64,000 nt of DNA, from positions 62,001 to 126,000 of the forward strand of contig URCF01000003.1 in the NCBI GenBank assembly GCA_900546365.1. The letters are read 5' to 3'. The translations under genes and the position numbers were made by a program. The notes under the pieces were generated by a model. It searched no databases. It was not told where the DNA came from and worked only from the letters and a program-made list of their open reading frames with translations. Within the stretch, counting starts at the first letter, position 1; each line of letters starts with the position of its first letter. This DNA is from an uncultured Porphyromonadaceae bacterium. Lineage in GTDB: Bacteria; Bacteroidota; Bacteroidia; Bacteroidales; Muribaculaceae. Below, in pieces: positions 51,984 through 61,510 of the stretch.

Positions 51984-53177
51984 TTACTTTTTGTTGATGA
52001 GCTGCTTGGTTGATTTGCCGCCCTGACGCACGATGTACATGCCGGGGGTGAGGTGTTTGGCTTCAACCTTCATGCCCTGGAGATTGTAGTATTCAACGGG
52101 GCCGTTTGCGGCGTCGGATTCCACACCTTCGATAGTGCCGAGGAGGTTGCTGAACTCAACAGTCACATCCACATCTCCGTCCACAAGGAGGTAGCAGCAG
52201 ATAGTGCCGTCTTCCAGGCGCCAGTCATCAAGACCGTCGTCAAACGAGTTGGTAGTGTCAACATCAACATTGGTTATCTGGCCGCCATTGTTGATGGTGA
52301 AGCTGATCACTTTTTCGCCCTCCTGGGGAACAGCTGCAATGTACATCTCGGAGTCCTTGCCGATGAGGTCACCGCTGGCATATTCGTTTTCAGGCATACC
52401 GTTGTCGGTGAAGTTGAGGCCGGCCACAATCGAACCGTTGCCGGTGTAGTTGAGGTTGATGGCATACTGGGCATCAACAAACACAGCTTTCACTTCTGTG
52501 GCTTCGGTCACGGTGACGGTGAATTCCCCGTTCTCGTTCACTTCCACTTTCTTGCCGTTGACAGTCACGCTATGGAGTGTCATATCCTCACGCGGAGTGG
52601 CAACGAAATGCACTTCGGCGTTGGCGGCAAGCACATCACCCGACTGCACGGAATTGGTGCCTTTGGTGGCTGTGAGAGTGCCTTCACCGTCAACAGTGAA
52701 TGTCAGGCGGAAGCCGAAATGAGCTGTAAGTGTGGCGTCTGTCTCACCTTTATATATATAGGTGTTGGTGGTGGACACGATTTCGTTGGCTTCGTTGGTC
52801 CAGTTGAGCATCTCAGCGCCTTCGGCGGGAGTGGCTGTCATGGCAACATTTTTGTTTTTGGTGCTGATAGATAAGCCTTCGTAATCATCAAAGGCCACGG
52901 AGCCGAGGTTTTCATCCGCCGACACGATGGTCACTGTGCGCTCGTTTTCAAACTCTGCAGGCACCACGCTGATGCTGAAGTCGTAAGCCACACCGTTGCG
53001 CAATGTGGGGTCGTCCCAGATGCTGAGAGTCCAGTCGGTGGAAGCGCTTGCCGGTTCGTTGAATACAAGACGCATGCGGTAGATGCCGGGCTTTGTGCCT
53101 TCGGGGATGGTGACAGTCTTGGTTGTGGTTTTGCCGGTGAACTTGCCGGAAGCCATATTTCCGGTCTCGCGGGTCAC
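51984..53177 (-). pseudogene. C-terminal part of a secreted beta-rich protein, cut off by an in-frame amber codon
   Basis: This is the same reading frame as the gene to its right, continuing after TAG at 53189-53187. It lacks a start codon of its own beyond a GTG and lacks a signal peptide. It encodes InlB-B-like repeats (LTAHFGFRLTFTVDGEGTL; VTEATEVKAVFVDAQY) and ends with VEYYNLQGMKVEAKHLTPGM..YIVRQGGK, the type of C-terminal sorting or anchor tail frequent in large exported Bacteroidales proteins. It is probably not translated unless the amber codon is read through. Confidence 0.75.
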
Positions 53178-53186
53178 ATATTCGCC

Positions 53187-54926
53187 CTAATCCGTGAAAT
53201 CGCCGTCGCGGTTCCAGTCCACATAGTAAGCGAGCTGGGTCCAGTCGATTTCAGTGCCGCAGGTATAGCTTGTGCCGCTGATGGTAACGTTGATGGTACT
53301 GCTCCAGGGTTCAAACGAGAAGGTGAAGTTTTCGGTGCCTTCGTCCACCACAATAGGATTGTTTGTTTTGTCAAGCACGGTGCCTTCTTCCTGCTTGTAA
53401 TCCTTGGGGCCCTGGTGGTAGATGAACGGCAGCTCCTCTTCAGTTGTGGCTTCAAACACCACGGGAGTGTCAGTGCCGGAGGTTGTCATCTTCTTGAGGT
53501 AACGGTTCTGCTGGTTGAGGCTGTTGGTGTAGTAGCGTGTCATGGCAGGATATTCCACACCTTCTTCAGTTACAGCGCCGATGGTGAGGTCATCGCTAAC
53601 TGTGATGGAGCGGCCGCTGAAAGGTTCGCCGTTCACAAGATAGTTGACGAAAGTGTAGCCGGGGGCACGCTCGAAGCTCAGGTACAGTTCCTCGCCTTCG
53701 AGTGTCTGGTCGCCCGACGCAAGAGTGCCGGAGATGTAGCCGGTGTCGGTTTTCTTGATGCCGTCCACCACAAGTGTGCCACCCTCGGCGGGCTGCTCGA
53801 TGGTGATGGTGCATATTCTCTTGTCACGGCCCTGGATTTCGAGAGTGGAAGCTTCGGCCGGCATTGTGAAGGTGTAAACATTGTTCGCGCCGTGGAGTTC
53901 GGTGTTGTTGAACATCACTGCGGTGAGCACTTTGGTGTCGGGCACAGCCACGATGAGCTTGAGATCAGTGCCTTCAAGCACCTGGCTGAGGTCCACATTC
54001 TCATCGGCAGTGGTGGTGATGGCGTAGTTGATGCCGGCTTCGTTGACCACAGTCAGGGCGTGCTTGCCTTGACCTGTGATGATGTCGATGTCGTCCTTGG
54101 TGAGCGATGCCGAGAGCTCAAATGTGCCGCCGTTGACCACCGGCTCGTCAAGTACTGTGATGGAGGCAATTTCATAACCGTCGGCAGCGGTGGCGTTGAC
54201 GGTGATTTGGGTGCCGAACGGAAGAGTCACGGTGGTGCCTGCTTCCAGTGTGCCATCGGTGGTGGCGAATGTCAGTGAGGTGAGGTGCTCATAGTCGGTG
54301 TATGAAGGCACGGCGAAATCTGCTGTTCCGTTGAGCTGGGCGGTGATGGTCACCATCTTGCCGCGCTTTGTGGTGGTGCAGGGGTCATAGCTCAGAGAGT
54401 TGTGCATGCGGGCTTCGCCGGCAATGATGCGCATTGCCACCGGGCCGTTTGCTATTCCTGTGGGCACTACAATCGGAGTGGGGGAGGTGAAATCAAATAT
54501 GCCTTCACCGGAAGTGCTGGAGATGTAGTCGGCAAGATCGCCTGCCACAGTGTTTTCGTAAAGGGTGTACTGTTCGCCATCGTCAGTGAAATCTCCGTTG
54601 GCGTTCCAATCGATGTAGAGGTGGGCAACGCCCCACTGAAGGTGTTTGGAGCCGGTGAGATTGAATGTGATTTGATCGCCGGCTTTGAGCTCAACGGATT
54701 TGGTGGCTGTGAGATTGGTGATACCGGTGCTGCCGGACACAAGCTCAGAGCTTGCGATGTTCACTTTCTCTTCGCCGTTGACCATCACCTTGTAGGTGTT
54801 GGGAGCATAGTGGGTGCCTTCGCTGTTGTTGGGCGATGTTCCCGCGCAATACTCCGGCATCTCTGCAGCGAGTGCCAGAAATGGCATAGCCACGCCGCAG
54901 AGCAGTGTGAGTAATGATTTTTTCAT
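53187..54926 (-). pseudogene. N-terminal part of a secreted beta-rich protein (truncated at codon 580)
   Basis: 579 residues before TAG, of an expected 980. A signal peptide (about 1-20, LLTLLCGVAMPFLALAAE) is followed by a GEVED-type domain (LYIDWNANGDFTDDGEQYTLY), InlB-B-like beta repeats, and a second GEVED region that breaks at DWNRDGDFTD-stop-GEYV. The paralogue across the intergenic region and the first copy within this protein both have an acidic residue followed by Gly-Glu at that point, so the stop most likely replaced Glu (GAG to TAG). Truncation removes the C-terminal tail, so surface delivery would fail. Confidence 0.78.
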
Positions 54927-55298
54927 GCTGTTTTGTGTTTGATTAATAAATGGTATATGTTTGTTTTTGTTAATTCACGGTATTTGTACGCAAATATAAT
55001 TGATTTGTTTCTATTTCGCAATAGCTGTATGCGGCAAAATGATACTGTTTTTTCAAATAGTTCGCTCATAAACTGTTAATTAACTATAATTAACTGTCAG
55101 AGGCGGTTGTAACATTCAAAAAATATTGCTACATTTGTGCACTTTATGTTTAATACCAAATTGTATAGCGCTTATCCAGATAATTTGATTTTTGAAGCTT
55201 GATGTGCCCCCGGTAGGTGTGTCAAGCGTTAACATGTTGAATATTAATTTATAAAGACCAATTTAATTAACTCATTTATTAACTTTAGTTCTTTAATC
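54927..55298. promoter_or_regulatory. Divergent regulatory region between the two secreted-protein genes
   Basis: No gene lies in these 372 bases. A minus-strand -7 box TATATTTG (54990-54997) serves the leftward gene. A plus-strand -7 box TACATTTG (55130-55137), with TTGT about 19 bases upstream, serves the rightward gene and implies a leader of about 155 bases. Between them is an AT-rich inverted repeat GTTAATT-N6-AATTAAC (55075-55094), a candidate operator. The leader contains a hairpin at 55197-55227. Confidence 0.55.
55197..55227 (+). other. Hairpin in the 5' leader of the large secreted protein
   Basis: GCTTGATGTGCC (55197-55208) pairs along 12 positions with GGTGTGTCAAGC (55216-55227). 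Four of the pairs are G-U, so the structure forms in plus-strand RNA but not in the opposite transcript. No T run follows, so it is not a terminator. Confidence 0.55.
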
Positions 55299-58200
55299 AT
55301 GAGAAAATCTTTACTATTTCTCTTGGGAGCTGCAGTGGCTGTGCCTCAGATCAACGCTGTTGAGAATAAGGCCGTGAAGCTTGATGTCCGTATTCAAAAC
55401 GGGCTCAACGCTGTTGAAAACTTCGCAGTTCCCTACACCGCCACAGGCCTTAGCTTCTATAAGGACGCTTACAACCAGGTGTCTGTAGCTGAGGATGCCC
55501 AGTTCTCTATCGGTATGTGGTACAAGGCCAACGGTACCGGTGGTAACTACAGCCGCAACCACGTGTTTGCAATCAACAAGGATAAAACAGAGTGCAGCAC
55601 ATGGACCCACTGGATGGTATCTTGTGACTCCAAAGGCCAGTACTACTTCAATGTCCGCGATAATAACGGCGGACTGCAGGAGAGTGATGATTTCCATCCC
55701 AACGAAAATGATAAAGCAGACAATCCCGGTTACAACCTGGGTCTTGAGTGCGACCTTGGCACACACGCCCTCGGTGAATGGCATCACCTGATTGTGGCTG
55801 TTGACAACGCCAACAAGAAGGTGCGCATATTCTTCAACGGTGTGCTTGACAAGGAGATTACCCTTACCGCTCCGCTCACATTTGCTGAAAGCTATTTGTG
55901 CCAGTTCGGCTATATGGGAAGTAATACCAACGGTAATATCTTCGACGAAGCCCAGTTCTTCAACAAAGCCCTTACCGCTGAAGAGGCTGCTGCCGCTTAC
56001 GTTAACGCTGCCAATGTTGAGGGTATAGCATCTGTTTACACCTTCAGCGAAGTTGCAGACGGCACCACAGGTACTTTCAACAACGCTCTTATCGGCGGTC
56101 CTGAAATTACCGGTACTGTTTTCAAGAAAACTTACTCTGCGTATTGGGAAGCCCCTTATAACTACTACAACTATCAGGATAAGTCGGAAGTTGCGCCTAC
56201 TCTGCAGGATGGCCGTGATATCAGCGAGCTTACAGTTGACCTGAAGGTTAATGCTCCTGAAAACGGTACTCTCACCGTAACCAGCCTTGAAGACAACTCT
56301 ACTGTTGAAGCAGGTGAGCACACCGTTGCTGCCCAGGGTATGTACAATGTTGCTGCCACTGCAGCCGATGGTTATGCCATTGTAGGTGTTTATGCCAAGA
56401 CTGTCAATGGTGAAACTGTTCTTGTGAACGGTTCTGACATCTGCGTTCTCGGTAACACAGAGCTCTCCGCCCGCTTCACCAACCAGTTCTCCACAGTAGC
56501 ATTTGAAGCTGAGAACCCCGTGCCTTTCGTGGTTTACCACAACGGTGTTCAGGTTGCCACCAGCGAAGATGCAAGCTTCGGCGCAATCCTGGGTGAAACC
56601 TATAAGATTGTGTTCACTGTGCCTTTTGAACTTGAACTCCAAGGTATAACTGTTGACGGTCAGGAAATTGCTGCTGTTGACAATGCTTGCGAATTTACTG
56701 TAGGTGAAACCACCAACAAGGTGATTGTAAACGCTACTCCCAAGCAGACATTTGCTGTTACCATCGAGCAGCCTATGATTGACGGTGTTGCTGCCGGTAC
56801 TGTAACTGTAACCGGTGCTAACGGCGAAATCGCCAATGGCGACAAGGCTATCATCGGCGATGAGCTCACTATATCTTTCGTACCCGCTGACGGCTACCGT
56901 TTCCGTCACTACATCATCAACGGTGAACTCACCGCTGCCAACTCTATCGTTGTTGAAGATGCTGTGTCGTTCGGTGTTGACGCTGAAGCCGGTAACGAAT
57001 ATCCCGCTCTCACTCACTCTTTCGCAAACGGCGTTGGTCAGTCCAACCGTCTCATCAAGGCTATGAAGCAGGTTGGTGTTGAAGGCTATCTCTTCAACGC
57101 TGAAACTCAGGAAGAGCTTGGCTATGTTTCCTACGATGCCAATGACAAATCCAAAGGTGCTGTGATCAACAAGACCGGTATCCGTGCAGGTCACTTCCAG
57201 ATCGATGCTTCTACCCGCCAGTTCTCTTGCGTGTTCACTCCCTACACCGGTACTGTTATGACTTCCGAGGGCAGCAAGAATTCCGAGATTATTTGGACCA
57301 ACTTCCTCATTTATGTTGACTGGAACGGCGATGGCGACTTCGCTGACGAAGGCGAAAGCTGCTACTGGGACAATGACCAGGCCGGTCTTGCCGCTCACTA
57401 CTCCACTGAAGAAGGTTGCACCGGTGTGATCAACGTGCCCGCCGGCGTGAAGGAAGGCACTTACCGCATGCGCTTCATCCTCTATGAGCCCAATGCATGG
57501 CCCTACACCGAGGAAAGCCGTAAGCAGGCTTTCGAGCAGTATGCTTCCACTCTCACCAACATCAACAATGGTGTTGCCTACGACTTTGATGTAGATGTTG
57601 CCAGCGACCGTCTTGAAGCTGCTCGTAAGGTGACATTTGAATCCAACTTCGCTGCTGCCGGTACTGTGGCTGTAGTAACTGATGGAACCGAAACCTGCGC
57701 TCCGCTCCCCGATGACGCTACTATCGAAGGTACAACCGTTACCACCGACTTCAAATATGTTCCTGCTACTGCCACCGCTGCTGAGAACGCTTCGTTCCTC
57801 AACTGGGCTGACAAGAATGGCGCCAACCTCTCTTCCGAGGCTACCTATGTTTACACCGGCACTGAAGACGCTACTCTCACAGCTGTGTTCGGTTTCGCTG
57901 TAACCACCGAGGCTGAAGGCGAAGGTCGTCTGTCTATCGCTTCCGGTAATGACAACTATGTAAGCGGTTCAATCATCCCCGCCGGTAATAAAGTAACCAT
58001 CACTCCGGTTGCTGACCAGGGCTATGAACTCTCTACTCTCACTCTCAACGGCGAAGCTGTTGAAGTAGCTGAAGACGGCACATACACCTTCACTCTCGAA
58101 GGTCCCGCTGCATTAAAAGCAACATTCGGCGTACACACCTACACTATCACCTACGCTGCTACCGGTGAAGGTGCTCTTACCGTAGGTTATGACTACGACG

Positions 58201-58646
58201 AAGCTACCAGCAAGGTTGTTGACGATGTTGAAAATGGTGCTGAGGTTACCGACGACAACCTGTTCTTCTGCGTAGCCCAGGCTGACGATACTAACATTAT
58301 CCACTGGATCAAGTACACCATTGACGGTATTGAAACTGTTGTTTACGACAAGGACGGTGAATCTGATGTTGAAATTTTCAATGTTTACGACGAGGATGCT
58401 GACGCATGGTTCATCGGTACCAACGGTATTGGTTTCGTGGTTTACGGTGCACTCTCTGACTATGTGATCACCGCTGACTTCTCCGGCAACGGTAGCGGTA
58501 TCAACGGTGTTGAGCTCGACGCTGCCAACGGTGTTGTAGAGTACTACAACCTCCAGGGTGTTAAGGTTGCTGCTGAAAACCTCGCTCCCGGCTTCTACAT
58601 TGCTCGTCAGGGCAACAAGGCCGTGAAGGTTCTCATCAACAAATAA
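55299..58646 (+). CDS. Large secreted LamG/GEVED/InlB-repeat protein
   Basis: 1115 residues. Signal peptide about 1-20 (SLLFLLGAAVAVPQINA). Residues about 45-235 form a LamG/concanavalin-like domain (FSIGMWYKANGTGG, GEWHHLIVAVDNANKKVRIFFNGVLD). Beta repeats of the divergent InlB-B type follow. A GEVED domain (IYVDWNGDGDFADEGESCYWD) sits near 675-700. The end VVEYYNLQGVKVAAENLAPGF..YIARQGNK is a C-terminal export-type tail. The gene uses GTT, GCT and GGT codons much more than its neighbours, suggesting high expression. It is paralogous to the broken gene on the other strand. The ligand is unknown. Confidence 0.82.
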   Translation: MRKSLLFLLGAAVAVPQINAVENKAVKLDVRIQNGLNAVENFAVPYTATGLSFYKDAYNQVSVAEDAQFSIGMWYKANGTGGNYSRNHVFAINKDKTECSTWTHWMVSCDSKGQYYFNVRDNNGGLQESDDFHPNENDKADNPGYNLGLECDLGTHALGEWHHLIVAVDNANKKVRIFFNGVLDKEITLTAPLTFAESYLCQFGYMGSNTNGNIFDEAQFFNKALTAEEAAAAYVNAANVEGIASVYTFSEVADGTTGTFNNALIGGPEITGTVFKKTYSAYWEAPYNYYNYQDKSEVAPTLQDGRDISELTVDLKVNAPENGTLTVTSLEDNSTVEAGEHTVAAQGMYNVAATAADGYAIVGVYAKTVNGETVLVNGSDICVLGNTELSARFTNQFSTVAFEAENPVPFVVYHNGVQVATSEDASFGAILGETYKIVFTVPFELELQGITVDGQEIAAVDNACEFTVGETTNKVIVNATPKQTFAVTIEQPMIDGVAAGTVTVTGANGEIANGDKAIIGDELTISFVPADGYRFRHYIINGELTAANSIVVEDAVSFGVDAEAGNEYPALTHSFANGVGQSNRLIKAMKQVGVEGYLFNAETQEELGYVSYDANDKSKGAVINKTGIRAGHFQIDASTRQFSCVFTPYTGTVMTSEGSKNSEIIWTNFLIYVDWNGDGDFADEGESCYWDNDQAGLAAHYSTEEGCTGVINVPAGVKEGTYRMRFILYEPNAWPYTEESRKQAFEQYASTLTNINNGVAYDFDVDVASDRLEAARKVTFESNFAAAGTVAVVTDGTETCAPLPDDATIEGTTVTTDFKYVPATATAAENASFLNWADKNGANLSSEATYVYTGTEDATLTAVFGFAVTTEAEGEGRLSIASGNDNYVSGSIIPAGNKVTITPVADQGYELSTLTLNGEAVEVAEDGTYTFTLEGPAALKATFGVHTYTITYAATGEGALTVGYDYDEATSKVVDDVENGAEVTDDNLFFCVAQADDTNIIHWIKYTIDGIETVVYDKDGESDVEIFNVYDEDADAWFIGTNGIGFVVYGALSDYVITADFSGNGSGINGVELDAANGVVEYYNLQGVKVAAENLAPGFYIARQGNKAVKVLINK

Positions 58647-58677
58647 TCCACTCCGGTTATTTTAATCCACTCTATAG

Positions 58678-58712
58678 AGAGCGCGACCCCCACGGGTCGC
58701 GCTCTTTTTTTT
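58678..58712 (+). terminator. Terminator of the large secreted-protein gene
   Basis: A 12-bp GC-rich stem (58678-58689 with 58694-58705, loop CCAC) followed by a T run, 32 bases after the stop codon. Confidence 0.92.
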
Positions 58713-58743
58713 GAGGGGGAGTCGGGAGGGGGAGTCGGATAAG

Positions 58744-58779
58744 TCTTATAAATCCTATAAATCTTATAAGTCTTATGAT
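58744..58779. repeat. Four tandem 9-bp repeats
   Basis: TCTTATAAA, TCCTATAAA, TCTTATAAG and TCTTATGAT follow head to tail. They lie between the terminator and the riboswitch promoter. A minus-strand open frame here is only the repeat translated. Confidence 0.75.
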
Positions 58780-58783
58780 TTTT

Positions 58784-58815
58784 TTTGGATTATCGGAATA
58801 ATTGCTGTAATTTTG
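58784..58815 (+). promoter_or_regulatory. Promoter of the cobalamin riboswitch operon
   Basis: TTTG (58784-58787), 20 bases, then TAATTTTG (58808-58815): a full match to the Bacteroidetes -33/-7 consensus and spacing. It places the transcript start at the beginning of the aptamer. Confidence 0.75.
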
Positions 58816-58819
58816 TGGT

Positions 58820-58992
58820 GCTTTTGGTGCCGGACTAATCTCCGGTGAAAAGGGAATCAGGTGCGAATCCTGAACAGACCCGCTGCTGTGAGTCCTGCCA
58901 ATGAGCATGGCGTTAATGCCACTGTGCCGCTTGAGGCATGGGAAGGAGCCATGATCAGGGACAAGTCAGAAGACCTGCCAGAGGTTTTGATA
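58820..58992 (+). promoter_or_regulatory. Cobalamin (B12) riboswitch
   Basis: The conserved aptamer landmarks occur in order: GGTGCC, AAAGGGAATCAGGTGCGAAT, CAGACCCGCTGCTGTGAG, GCCACTGTGCC, GGCATGGGAAGG and the B12 box AGTCAGAAGACCTGCC (58965-58980). This RNA class binds cobalamin and lowers expression of uptake or synthesis genes. The remaining 137 bases before the receptor ATG include a stem GTTTTG/CAAAAC but no clear terminator, so control of translation is likely. Confidence 0.93.
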
Positions 58993-59129
58993 CAGTTTTG
59001 TAGTTTTCGGGACTAAAGCCACAAAACAACTCCTGTCAGGCTCGCTGCCCAATGATGTATGGGTGTGCAATGTGGCAAGCGTTGTGAGTGGGTGATTGCT
59101 CCCCCAACTTTTAAGAGTCACATATAGCA

Positions 59130-61478
59130 ATGAGCCGTTTCGCTATTTCATATTTATTGGTGCTGCTCCTCGGTGTTCTGCCGGGGCATGCTGCTTCATT
59201 CATCATCAACGGTTATGTGAAGGATTCGGATGGCCGTCCGATGCCGTATGCCCGTGTTAGTGTGGTCAACAGCTCCACAGCCACCCTATGCAACTCCAAC
59301 GGTGCCTATCAGCTCAAGGTGGAGAGGGGACAGCTTACCCTCCGCGCCTCGATGGTGGGGTATGAGCCGGAGGAGAAGGCGCTGGAGGTGGATGGAAATC
59401 GCAGCTGCGATTTCCAGCTCCGGGAGTCGGCCGTGGGTCTCGGCGAGGTGAATGTGTATGGTAAAAGCGACAACCGCAAGCTCAAGGAATCATTCTTTTC
59501 TGTCAATGCACTGGATGTCAAGTCTCTGGCCGGCAGCATCGTGAATCTCAACGATGTTGTTGACCGGAGCTCCGGTGTGAAAGTGCGCCGTCAGGGTGGC
59601 ACGGGGTCGGATTTCGACCTGTCGATCAACGGTCTTGGCGGCAATGCAGTGCGATATTTCATTGACGGTGTGCCTATGGATGCGCGTGGGTCGGCGGTGA
59701 AGCTCGACAACCTTCCCATCAGTGCCGTCAACCGCATAGAAGTGTACAAAGGTGTGGTGCCGGGGTATCTCGGCAGCGATGCCTTGGGCGGCGCTATCAA
59801 TATCGTTACCAACCAGAGCAAGAAAAACTATCTCGATGTGATGGTGGGTGGCGGTTCGTTCCACACTTTCAATGTGGATGTCAACGGCCAGTTCGTGATT
59901 CCGAAAACCAAAATCTCGGTGCGCCCCACTTTCGGCTACAATTACTCCAAAAACGACTATATGATGCACGGAGTGAAGGTGTGGGATGAGTCGGTGCGCA
60001 AATATGTGGAGACCGACCGCCGCCGCTTCCACGATGATTTCCGCTCTATCTTTGCCCAATTGGAGGTAGGAGTGAGCAATGTGGAGTGGGCCGACGCTTT
60101 ATATGTGGGTGGCAGCTTCACCAAAATCGACAAGGAGCTGCAGACCGGCGCGGTGCAGAACATAGTGTACGGTATGGCCGAGCGCAACAGCAAGGCGTGG
60201 AGCGTGTATGGCCGGTACAACAAGCGGTGGAACAAGCTTTATGCCCATGCCCACATCTCCCATACATGGGACCATTCCGAAACAGTGGACAGCGCCAAGC
60301 GAATCTATGACTGGAATGGCGACTGGATGCCATCGTCGCGCAACGAAATCACCGGAAGGGCTCCGAGTATCAGGATGTACAAGCGTCCGCTGACGGTGGT
60401 GAATGCCGGAGTGACATACGATTTCGATGTGCATCATTCGCTGGCGCTGGACTATATGCTCAACCGCACCGGCAACAACCGCACCGACCGAATAGATCTT
60501 GACTTCGAGCCGTCCAACGATGTGCTCTACAAGCATATTACATCGCTGACCTACACTCAGCATTTTTTCAACGGCAGGCTCAACAACACATTCTTCGGCA
60601 AGAGCTATGTCAACACCACCCGCATCCGCATGGCTGAAAACCCCACTCTCACTGGCTACAACGATATCACCCCCGATGCATCCAAGGCGTATTGGGGCGG
60701 GGGTGCAGGGTTGGCGTTCCGTCTGTGGGAACCGCTCCAGTTCAAGCTGAGTTATGAGCGGAGCGTGCGTTTGCCGCTGGCCACCGAGCTGCTCGGCAAC
60801 GGATCCACCATCGACCCCAACCTCGCTCTCAAGCCCGAAAGCTCGCACAACGGCAATGTGGGACTGTTCGGCTCCTGGTTTCCAACTCCGGACCATTCTA
60901 TCACATACGAGGTGAACGGATTCATCCGTCATGTCAACGACTATATCCGTATGTCGGTGAGCGAGCGTGAGGGGAGAATGAAATATGAAAATGTGCCAGC
61001 TGTGCAGGTGAAAGGTATGGACGCCGAAATCACGTATATGTGGAAGCGCAACCTTGAGCTGATCTTCAATATCAGCTACAACGACTCGCGCAACCTCAAG
61101 AAATACAAGGAGGACGGCAACCCCAACGCCACATACAAAAACCGTGTGCCCAACAAGCCGTGGGTGTTCGGCAATGCCATGGCCGCCTACAATATATACG
61201 GCCTGTTTGACAAAACCTCGAGGCTGAGAGTGAACTACGAGTTTCAGTATGTGCACTGGTACTATCTCAACTGGGAGGCATGGGGTGCTAAAAGCTCCAA
61301 GGCTGTGATTCCCACCCAGTGCGTGAGCAATTTGGGGCTCACTTACTCCTGGCACAGCGACCGCTACAGCTTCAGCGCCGAGTGCAGCAATATCTTCAAC
61401 AAACTCACCTACGACAACTATATGCTCCAGAAGCCGGGGCGGTCGTTCTACGCAAAATTCCGCGTGTATATCAATTAA
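59130..61478 (+). CDS. TonB-dependent outer-membrane receptor, probable corrinoid transporter (BtuB-like)
   Basis: 782 residues. Signal peptide about 1-21; a carboxypeptidase-regulatory-like domain about 25-98 (INGYVKDSDGRPMPYARVSV); a plug about 105-225 (SVNALDVKSLAGSIVNLNDV, FIDGVPMDARGSAVKLDNLP, YKGVVPGYLGSDALGGAINIV); then a beta barrel to the C-terminus. The B12 riboswitch directly upstream implies corrinoid uptake. No SusD partner follows; a DUF4374 lipoprotein does instead. Related tetrapyrrole substrates cannot be excluded. Confidence 0.88.
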   Translation: MSRFAISYLLVLLLGVLPGHAASFIINGYVKDSDGRPMPYARVSVVNSSTATLCNSNGAYQLKVERGQLTLRASMVGYEPEEKALEVDGNRSCDFQLRESAVGLGEVNVYGKSDNRKLKESFFSVNALDVKSLAGSIVNLNDVVDRSSGVKVRRQGGTGSDFDLSINGLGGNAVRYFIDGVPMDARGSAVKLDNLPISAVNRIEVYKGVVPGYLGSDALGGAINIVTNQSKKNYLDVMVGGGSFHTFNVDVNGQFVIPKTKISVRPTFGYNYSKNDYMMHGVKVWDESVRKYVETDRRRFHDDFRSIFAQLEVGVSNVEWADALYVGGSFTKIDKELQTGAVQNIVYGMAERNSKAWSVYGRYNKRWNKLYAHAHISHTWDHSETVDSAKRIYDWNGDWMPSSRNEITGRAPSIRMYKRPLTVVNAGVTYDFDVHHSLALDYMLNRTGNNRTDRIDLDFEPSNDVLYKHITSLTYTQHFFNGRLNNTFFGKSYVNTTRIRMAENPTLTGYNDITPDASKAYWGGGAGLAFRLWEPLQFKLSYERSVRLPLATELLGNGSTIDPNLALKPESSHNGNVGLFGSWFPTPDHSITYEVNGFIRHVNDYIRMSVSEREGRMKYENVPAVQVKGMDAEITYMWKRNLELIFNISYNDSRNLKKYKEDGNPNATYKNRVPNKPWVFGNAMAAYNIYGLFDKTSRLRVNYEFQYVHWYYLNWEAWGAKSSKAVIPTQCVSNLGLTYSWHSDRYSFSAECSNIFNKLTYDNYMLQKPGRSFYAKFRVYIN

Positions 61479-61510
61479 CCAAACTTCATAACTAACCAAT
61501 CAACAAAGAG

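Noticed and set aside
55314..57398. 694-codon minus-strand frame opposite the large secreted protein
   Set aside because: The plus strand has a signal peptide, domains and a C-terminal tail. The minus frame is open only because of the plus strand's codon bias.
58672..58908. Minus-strand 78-codon frame over the terminator and repeats
   Set aside because: It translates the terminator and the 9-bp repeats (runs of Ile/Arg/Leu) and enters the riboswitch; not a gene.
58820..58992. Possible second riboswitch or T-box elsewhere in the window
   Set aside because: Intergenic regions before purL, hisS, nhaD, hppA and etfB were read and show no conserved aptamer landmarks; only the cobalamin aptamer is convincing.
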